In this document: one piece after another, positions 54,468 to 60,079 of the stretch
Layout: each line of letters begins with the position of its first letter
Position numbering within the stretch: the stretch's first letter is position 1
From: Iphinoe sp. HA4291-MV1
GTDB taxonomy: Bacteria; Cyanobacteriota; Cyanobacteriia; Cyanobacteriales; Nostocaceae
Length of the DNA: 60,079 bases
Assembly: GCA_019359415.1 (NCBI GenBank)
Contig: JAHHHH010000041.1
Span: 1 to 60,079, forward strand
Direction: 5' to 3'
Made by a program: the position numbers and the translations under genes
The notes under the pieces: generated by a model
Databases searched by the model: none
Told to the model about the DNA's origin: nothing
The model's input: only the letters and a program-made list of their open reading frames with translations

Positions 54468-55409
54468 TTAACTCACAACTACGGACAAAACCCAATCACG
54501 CAACAGACGGTTCACCTCATCTGGGATCTCATCATGGGGACAATGACCAGCTCGTAGGAAATACTCTGTCAGTTCAGGATAGTATTGCCTAAACTTCTTT
54601 GAACGTTCTCTGGCATTCACCCAAGGGTCAGCTTCTCCCCACAACAGTAACAGAGGACAAGTCAATTGCTTCAGTAGCGTATCAACTTTTTCTCCTTGAG
54701 GAGTGCTAAACACAGACGAAAATACATCAAAAGCACCTGAGTCGCACGCAGGGCGATAAATTTCTTCTACTAATTGGTCTGTAATCGCGCTTTTGTCAAG
54801 ATAAACCTTCTCTAAAGTTCGGCGAATGATCCTAGGTTGTTTTATGTATTGAAATAAGAAAAACTGGGCTAAAGGTTGTTGAAAAATCCACCTCACAGCG
54901 TCACCCAGTAGTTTTTGTAGTTGTTCATTTGTCTTAGGAGGCTCAATTTGAGTTTGCAAAGCTTCCGGTTCAGGAGAAGACTGGTTTTCGCTAAAAGGAC
55001 CAGCACTGTTGAGCAATACCAAACCCGCTGCTGCATCAGGGCGTTGTGCTGCAACACACAAGCTTGCATATCCTCCCAGAGAATTACCTGCTAACACTGC
55101 CTTTTGACCAATCACTTCAGTGATAAAGTCACTCAGTTGGTCGCGCCACAAGTCACCACTGTATTCTAATTTAGGTTTTGCGGAACGCCCAAATCCCAAA
55201 AGGTCAATAGCAAAGACTTCAAAGTCGTTATACAGTCTAGTGATATTTTTGCGCCAGTGATCACAAGATGCACCAAAGCCGTGCACTAACAACAAGGGAG
55301 GACATTGAGTGTTTGGTTCTCCCGCTTTGACGTAATAAATTCTCTGCCCTCGCCACTGCCAATATTTACCAGGAATTAGGGTTGTAGAGGGGGCTGTTGT
55401 TCCCTGCAT
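54468..55409 (-). CDS. Alpha/beta hydrolase-fold protein
   Basis: 313 residues. HGFGASCDHWRKNI (oxyanion hole), the nucleophile elbow LAGNSLGGYASLC with Ser, acid LLLWGEADPWV and His in RAGHCPHDEIPDEV form the triad. A cap domain is between. The family (cyanobacterial, chlorophyll/lipid-related hydrolases) is broad; substrate unknown. Confidence 0.88.
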   Translation of the reverse strand: MQGTTAPSTTLIPGKYWQWRGQRIYYVKAGEPNTQCPPLLLVHGFGASCDHWRKNITRLYNDFEVFAIDLLGFGRSAKPKLEYSGDLWRDQLSDFITEVIGQKAVLAGNSLGGYASLCVAAQRPDAAAGLVLLNSAGPFSENQSSPEPEALQTQIEPPKTNEQLQKLLGDAVRWIFQQPLAQFFLFQYIKQPRIIRRTLEKVYLDKSAITDQLVEEIYRPACDSGAFDVFSSVFSTPQGEKVDTLLKQLTCPLLLLWGEADPWVNARERSKKFRQYYPELTEYFLRAGHCPHDEIPDEVNRLLRDWVLSVVVS

Positions 55410-55494
55410 GATCCAAAGAAATGTTAAGTACCTTTTAATGATTTTAACTTTATTCTTTGTCTCAATTAATAATGACTAATAGACCTCACTTGAA

Positions 55495-55583
55495 AATGGG
55501 CAATGGGCAATGGGGAATAACTTTTGACTAATGACTAATGACTAATGACTAATGACTAAGGACTATTGACTAATGATAAACGA
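55495..55583. repeat. Heptamer arrays (CAATGGG then TGACTAA) upstream of aroE
   Basis: Three CAATGGG-type units, then about five TGACTAA units (55524-55559) and degenerate ones, ending at the ATG of aroE (55584). Confidence 0.9.
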
Positions 55584-56456
55584 ATGATTACAGGCAAAAC
55601 CAAATTGTTAGGAGTGATTGGGTATCCGGTGGAACATTCGCTATCACCAGTGATGCACAATGCTGCGATCGCTCACTTGGGACTAGATTACGTCTATGTC
55701 CCTTTTCCTATAGAACCACAGAATTTAGAAGTGGCTATTCAAGGCTTTGCTACTATCGGTGTTGTTGGCTTCAATATCACAATTCCCCACAAAAAGTCAA
55801 TACTGTCTTTGCTTTCAGAAATTTTGCCTATTGCCAAAGCCGTGGGCGCAGTGAATACAGTTAGTCGCCAAGATAACAAATGGATTGGAACAAATACTGA
55901 CATTGAAGGATTTCTCGCTCCTTTACGAACAACGTATAACCAGGATTGGAGCCAGACAACAGCTGTGATTTTAGGCAATGGTGGTGCAGCTAGGGCAGTT
56001 GTCGCAGGTTGTGCTGAGTTAGGTTGTGACAAGATTTTTGTTGTTGGGCGCAACGCCCAAAAGTTAGAAGAATTTCGTAAGAGTTGGGACAATTCTCAAC
56101 AGTTGCAGAATTTACATGTCCACACTTGGGACTTCTTACCAAACCTGATTCCACAAGCAAACTTACTGGTAAACACAACTCCCATCGGAATGTATCCTAA
56201 GCTTGAAGAATCACCTTTGAGTGTAGAGGAAATGGCAAACTTGCCAGCAGTGGCGATCGCCTACGATTTGATATACACCCCGAACCCAACAAAATTTCTC
56301 AAACAGGCGCAGCAGGTTGGTGTCATTGTGATTGACGGACTGGAAATGCTCGTTCAACAAGGTGCAGCAGCATTAAAAATCTGGTCACAACAGGATACAG
56401 TTCCCGTAGACGTAATGCGCCAAGCACTGCGACAGCATTTGGGTTTGAATCAGTGA
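55584..56456 (+). CDS. aroE: Shikimate dehydrogenase
   Basis: 290 residues from ATG 55584 (MITGKTKLLGVIGYPVEHSL); a TTG at 55566 is inside repeats. Catalytic Lys in FNITIPHKKSIL, Asp in GTNTDIEGFLAPL, NADP loop LGNGGAARAVVAG, and GLEMLVQQGAAALKIW near the end. It reduces dehydroshikimate in aromatic amino acid synthesis. Single gene. Confidence 0.95.
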   Translation: MITGKTKLLGVIGYPVEHSLSPVMHNAAIAHLGLDYVYVPFPIEPQNLEVAIQGFATIGVVGFNITIPHKKSILSLLSEILPIAKAVGAVNTVSRQDNKWIGTNTDIEGFLAPLRTTYNQDWSQTTAVILGNGGAARAVVAGCAELGCDKIFVVGRNAQKLEEFRKSWDNSQQLQNLHVHTWDFLPNLIPQANLLVNTTPIGMYPKLEESPLSVEEMANLPAVAIAYDLIYTPNPTKFLKQAQQVGVIVIDGLEMLVQQGAAALKIWSQQDTVPVDVMRQALRQHLGLNQ

Positions 56457-56482
56457 ACAGTAAACAGTGAAGAATTATCTAG

Positions 56483-56555
56483 CATTGCCCATTGCCCATT
56501 GCCCATTGATAACTGATAACTGATAACTGATAACTGATAACTGATAACTGATAAT
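56483..56555. repeat. Heptamer arrays (CCCATTG then TGATAAC)
   Basis: About three CCCATTG units followed by about six TGATAAC units, preceded by TTATCTAGCATTGCCC as at 26350. It lies between the convergent aroE and 56559 genes. Confidence 0.95.
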
Positions 56556-56558
56556 TGT

Positions 56559-57164
56559 TCACTCCTGTAGTCTTCGCCAATGAAAGCGATTCCATTCGTA
56601 CATACCTTGAATTTCAAACTCTGCACCGTTGTTGAAGCGGATGATGCAGTTAGTTGAGGAATAATCGCCATCGCCCGTTTCATCAACTTTAGTGACAATA
56701 CAGGAATACCATTGTGGACTGCAAGGACCACCATCTTGTACCCATTCCCAAAGAGCATTGCAAACTTCAATGCGATCGCCCACCTTCAGCTTGAGGATAT
56801 CCGATTCAGAGTACTTGTCAAAGTGATGTGGCTCAACACGATTCAGCCAGGTTAATCCATAGCGATCGCGAATAAATTGTACTGCTCCAGAGTCATTTTC
56901 ATGTAGCCAGTCGTTCAGTAATTGCGCTTTCCATGAGCGGTTTTGTTCCTCTTGTGCTTTGACAAACTCTAAAAATGCTTGCAATTCTTCTGGTGTCAGT
57001 TCGTCCAAGGGATTAGCGATATCAGACACAGCAGTATGAGATCCCTTAATTTGCTCTAAGACTTGTAGTAATATCTCTTTCTGCGTATCCGAGAGAGGGC
57101 AGCTTGCGCCATCACAACGATAAAACGCTACTTGCAAGGCTACTTCAATCTCATCTGGACTCAT
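56559..57164 (-). CDS. Conserved hypothetical protein (cyanobacterial)
   Basis: 201 residues, acidic and soluble. SPDEIEVALQVAFYRCDGAS at the start, an N-terminal helical part (LTPEELQAFLEFVKAQEEQN) and a C-terminal beta domain (KVGDRIEVCNALWEWVQDGG; SPQWYSCIVTKV; YSSTNCIIRFNNGAEFEIQG), perhaps an SH3-like barrel. I do not know its function. The first segment has the look of widely conserved cyanobacterial proteins. Confidence 0.7.
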   Translation of the reverse strand: MSPDEIEVALQVAFYRCDGASCPLSDTQKEILLQVLEQIKGSHTAVSDIANPLDELTPEELQAFLEFVKAQEEQNRSWKAQLLNDWLHENDSGAVQFIRDRYGLTWLNRVEPHHFDKYSESDILKLKVGDRIEVCNALWEWVQDGGPCSPQWYSCIVTKVDETGDGDYSSTNCIIRFNNGAEFEIQGMYEWNRFHWRRLQE

Positions 57165-57651
<487 letters not shown>

Positions 57652-58134
57652 ATGTTGAATCCCCTGCTTTTATCTATTAGGAACTTCTTAGGATTTAAGA
57701 CTCAGTACTCAGAACTACTTAAGGTTATTTTCATTTTCTGTGTCATTGTGGTTCTATCATGGGTGTTTACGCCAAGCGCCGTAGCGCTGACACAGATTAA
57801 ACTGTTTGACGTTTCCTATCACGAATGTTCGTCAGAAATAGCACAAGGAGCCGTGACGAGTGGTACAACAATGGCAGCAAACTGCTTTATTGTCACAGGC
57901 AAAGCTCAAAATGGCACTAATAAAACTGTCTACGATGCAGATATTTTTGGGCGCATTTATGATGCTAACAATGACTCTGTGTTGCAAAACCGCACTCGTC
58001 TTGGTTCTATCGACAAAATTCCACCAGGTGTCAGTGATTTTGAATTGAGGATTTCTGTCCCTGCAAATCAGCCCTTACCCTTGAAGTTAAAACAGTTCAA
58101 GGCGGCTGGATTTAGTGCTCCAGTACGTAGGTAG
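57652..58134 (+). CDS. Secreted or membrane-anchored conserved hypothetical protein
   Basis: 160 residues. A hydrophobic segment (about 25-46; VIFIFCVIVVLSWVFTPSAV) ends near the cleavage-like VALTQ. The rest is a small beta domain (LFDVSYHECSSEIAQGAVTS; MAANCFIVTGKAQNGTNKTV; ADIFGRIYDANNDSVLQNRT) that resembles extracellular FxLYD-like transport-associated domains. Two Cys could form a disulfide. Function unknown. Confidence 0.7.
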   Translation: MLNPLLLSIRNFLGFKTQYSELLKVIFIFCVIVVLSWVFTPSAVALTQIKLFDVSYHECSSEIAQGAVTSGTTMAANCFIVTGKAQNGTNKTVYDADIFGRIYDANNDSVLQNRTRLGSIDKIPPGVSDFELRISVPANQPLPLKLKQFKAAGFSAPVRR

Positions 58135-58150
58135 TTGGACAAGAAAAATC

Positions 58151-58183
58151 TGTAGAGACGTTTTTTTTACAAGCGTCTCTACA
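58151..58183. terminator. Hairpin between convergent genes
   Basis: TGTAGAGACG (58151-58160) and CGTCTCTACA (58174-58183) form a 10-bp perfect stem. The loop carries the T-run. It is 16 bases after the 57652 gene and could end both it and the YggT gene. TGTAGAGACG is also a common cyanobacterial repeat. Confidence 0.7.
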
Positions 58184-58209
58184 AAGATTGATATATCTCA
58201 AGTCTGCAC

Positions 58210-58494
58210 CTAACCAAACAATGGATTGATGCTTAGAGAAGAGAGCAAACTGCCCAAGAAGCTGAGTAACAGAAACGCCAAGATTGGAGAAAAATCAATA
58301 CCGCCCAATGGAGGAATAATGGAACGGAACAAATTCAAATAGGGATCGGTAATCTGGCTCAACGCAGCAAATGGCTGATTATACCAGTTGATGTTGGGAA
58401 ACCATGACAAAAGGACTCTAATGATCAGTAGAGTCGTATAAATCTGGATGAAAGTAGTCAGTGTAGTAATCAGTAGCGGTATTGTTTGACTCAT
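58210..58494 (-). CDS. YggT family membrane protein
   Basis: 94 residues. Two membrane segments around the conserved LLSWFPNINWYNQPFAALSQ and ITDPYLNLFRSIIPPLGGID. Cyanobacterial YggT/Ycf19/CCB3-like proteins are connected with thylakoid or cell-division functions (from family knowledge). Single gene. Confidence 0.92.
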   Translation of the reverse strand: MSQTIPLLITTLTTFIQIYTTLLIIRVLLSWFPNINWYNQPFAALSQITDPYLNLFRSIIPPLGGIDFSPILAFLLLSFLGSLLSSLSINPLFG

Positions 58495-58642
58495 GGATTG
58501 GTTAATTTCCTGCTAAGTGTCAAAAGCGGTCTTATTATTGATTTTAAATTAGCCTCTGTCATGGCGAGTGCAGATTCTACAGTTCTCCATGATTGGCAGA
58601 CTCACCATAAAGTTGGCATTTGCTAGAATCTCAAGATATTCG

Positions 58643-59002
58643 TTAGCGTAACTCCTCGCTACGCGACGAAGAGCGATCATGAATGACCTGCTCTGAATTG
58701 CCATTCACGTTCCCTAGCTGCTGCCGCACTTCATCAATTGTGGCATTGAGCTGGGCAATTTTATCCTCGAGCGATCGCCGCGCCACTTCCATTTCCATAT
58801 TGTCATTTTCCGAAGCTCTCATTTGACGCTTTCTTGCTGCTTTTTTAGCTTCTACTGAGTTGGTGACCGTTTGAGGCTCTTCTTGTGCTATTTGTTCTGG
58901 GTCACGTCTCGTTGCAACGAGCGTACCAATAATACCACCAACGACACCACCGAAAATAGCTCCGGCTAAAAAACCACTTGCAAAACCATCTTGCTGACTC
59001 AT
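58643..59002 (-). CDS. Glycine-zipper membrane protein with coiled coil
   Basis: 119 residues from ATG 59002 (MSQQDGFASGFLAGAIFGGV); 18 codons upstream are unlikely. One glycine-rich membrane segment (about 8-30; GAIFGGVVGGIIGTLVATRR) and a coiled coil (about 70-100; RSLEDKIAQLNATIDEVRQQ). It resembles YtxH-type and cyanobacterial gas-vesicle-independent membrane proteins of unknown role. Upstream of YggT on the same strand. Confidence 0.8.
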   Translation of the reverse strand: MSQQDGFASGFLAGAIFGGVVGGIIGTLVATRRDPEQIAQEEPQTVTNSVEAKKAARKRQMRASENDNMEMEVARRSLEDKIAQLNATIDEVRQQLGNVNGNSEQVIHDRSSSRSEELR

Positions 59003-59078
59003 AATTTTACCGCCTTGAAGAAACGCTGCACCTCTTAGGTTGTTTTTGCACCTCATGCTGTCTTAGCTGCATACTAGC

Positions 59079-59729
59079 TCATGTCCCAAAGATGCGATCG
59101 CCTGCATCTCCTAATCCTGGTACAATAAATCCCTGATTATTAACTATCTCATCAATGGTAGCTGTGTAAACAATTAAACTCGGATAAGCATCATTCAGTT
59201 TTTGTAAAGCTGGCGGAGCTGCCACCACACATACAATCCGCGTTAGGGCTGGGTCAACACCCCGTTGTGTTAATTCTGCCATGAGGTTCATGATTGACCC
59301 TCCCGTTGCTAACATTGGATCAGTCACTAACACCCGCGTTTGCGCTCTGAATTTTTCAGGCAATTTGTTTAAGTAACAAAAGGGTTGCAGTGTTTTTTCA
59401 TCTCGCACTAAGCCAAAATGGTAAATCGACGCCAGAGGTAACACTGTTTGTGCTCCCTCTAGCAATCCTAGCCCAGCTCGCAGAATCGGCACGACTGCCA
59501 CTGGAACTGTTGGATCTATTAAAGTTGCTGGACTGACCTCCAAGGGGGTTTGCACTGTCGTCTCTTGAGTTGGCAACCACTCTCTAGCTGCTTCATAGGT
59601 CAACCACCGTCCTAACTCAGTCATCGCACTGCGAAATAATACGGAGGGTGTAGCAGCATCACGGGCGACCGCTAACCAGTGCTTGATCAGAGGATGGGGT
59701 GGGACATAAACACGCAATTGTAGCGTCAT
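59079..59729 (-). CDS. upp: Uracil phosphoribosyltransferase
   Basis: 216 residues; converts uracil and PRPP to UMP. The PRPP site is RVLVTDPMLATGGSIMNLMA, preceded by PILRAGLGLLEGAQTVLP; the uracil-binding tail is GDAGDRIFGT. Normal length. Start MTLQLRVYVPPHPLIKHWLA. Confidence 0.95.
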   Translation of the reverse strand: MTLQLRVYVPPHPLIKHWLAVARDAATPSVLFRSAMTELGRWLTYEAAREWLPTQETTVQTPLEVSPATLIDPTVPVAVVPILRAGLGLLEGAQTVLPLASIYHFGLVRDEKTLQPFCYLNKLPEKFRAQTRVLVTDPMLATGGSIMNLMAELTQRGVDPALTRIVCVVAAPPALQKLNDAYPSLIVYTATIDEIVNNQGFIVPGLGDAGDRIFGT

Positions 59730-60079
59730 AGCTGGAAATGAGCTTCTTCCATATCGTATAACAACTGAAACATCATAATACTTTTTCCTGGATGCGGCTG
59801 ACAGCTAAAATTGACACACCTCGAATTTTATTGACAATATTTTTCACCAATAGTTGACACTAATTCTCAATCGAGGTTATATTGTACTTCAGTGTTCTCC
59901 TCTCTTTAAGGATCGGTAGACGGGATTGGCCAGCGGTAGCAGGCTTGTCCCTCTTTTTTATCGACATTGCCGGGAAGACCCCATACTCCGCGTAAGCGGA
60001 GTGTGGGGATGAAAGGCAGTTAAATGTGAAACATCCTTTGAACGTATTCTTGCAAAGCAAGAACAGAAAGAGGGATAGT
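59730..60079. other. Right-edge intergenic region with a strong hairpin
   Basis: No gene accepted. At 59979-60008 a 13-bp stem CCCCATACTCCGC/GCGGAGTGTGGGG with GTAA loop (12 Watson-Crick pairs plus one G-T) is followed by ATGAAAGGCAGTT. The shape and surroundings resemble the right end of IS200/IS605-type TnpB elements (and their guide-RNA end), but no tnpB frame is seen upstream in this window. Confidence 0.45.

Noticed and set aside
59860-60060. 66-codon minus-strand frame at the right edge
   Set aside because: Runs through the hairpin; no domain, likely chance.

Overview
The window looks like chromosomal DNA of a filamentous, probably heterocyst-forming (Nostocales-type) cyanobacterium. 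The reasons are a photosystem II psbY gene, several protein families found almost only in cyanobacteria (TIGR02652, PilMNO of the cyanobacterial type, HpsE/HpsU-like sugar genes), frequent GCGATCGC (HIP1) octamers, and many heptamer repeat arrays (TGACTCC, CCCATTG, TGATAAC, TGACTAA types). Genus cannot be fixed from the sequence alone. No rRNA, tRNA or CRISPR array was recognised.

Layout. 1-3368: a TnpB relic at the left edge, then two-component signalling genes (a free receiver, a DUF2294 protein, a receiver-histidine kinase and a truncated receiver). 4302-26886: mostly housekeeping genes: methionine aminopeptidase, cupredoxin, a large M16 peptidase, VOC and TIGR02652 proteins, gamma-carbonic anhydrase, psbY, folC, Uma2, hisC, a sugar-binding lipoprotein, pilMNO without pilQ, cdsA, cbiT, a Ser/Thr kinase, a lumenal cyclophilin, two tandem rhomboid proteases and smpB. 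26887-33057: an insertion-rich stretch with MITEs, a broken IS630-type transposase, a secreted thermonuclease, a Tat-exported amine-oxidase-like flavoprotein and a retropepsin-like protein lacking its usual catalytic Asp. 33058-37461: a GGPP-synthase-like gene with a changed substrate-binding motif, then an exopolysaccharide block (acetyltransferase and two glycosyltransferases) ending in radical-SAM and TnpB fragments.

37523-50424 is the most distinctive region: two HpnI-like glycosyltransferases, a cyclic-peptide-exporter-type ABC protein, HpnK, HpnJ, a squalene/phytoene-synthase-like enzyme, a cytochrome P450, a sulfotransferase and an HpnA-like remnant. Read together, this looks like a locus for building and decorating a hopanoid or other triterpenoid glycolipid, possibly with oxidation and sulfation. 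It is followed by a small protein with a six-cysteine tail (50950-51258) that resembles a ribosomal peptide precursor, then a haemagglutinin-type secreted protein. 54468-59729 returns to ordinary genes (alpha/beta hydrolase, aroE, YggT, upp and conserved hypotheticals).

A recurring theme is remodelling by small repeats. Seven MITE-like elements have identifiable inverted repeats or are clear partial copies, two with perfect target duplications. Palindromic or heptamer repeats sit in frame inside folC, an hpnI paralogue and an M16 peptidase gene, and others form the start or stop regions of genes. Several genes survive only as fragments (TnpB twice, an SDR, a monooxygenase, a toxin-antitoxin pair, a radical SAM protein, HpnA and a P450 5' end). 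All assignments are from reading translated sequence by eye; no database search was possible.
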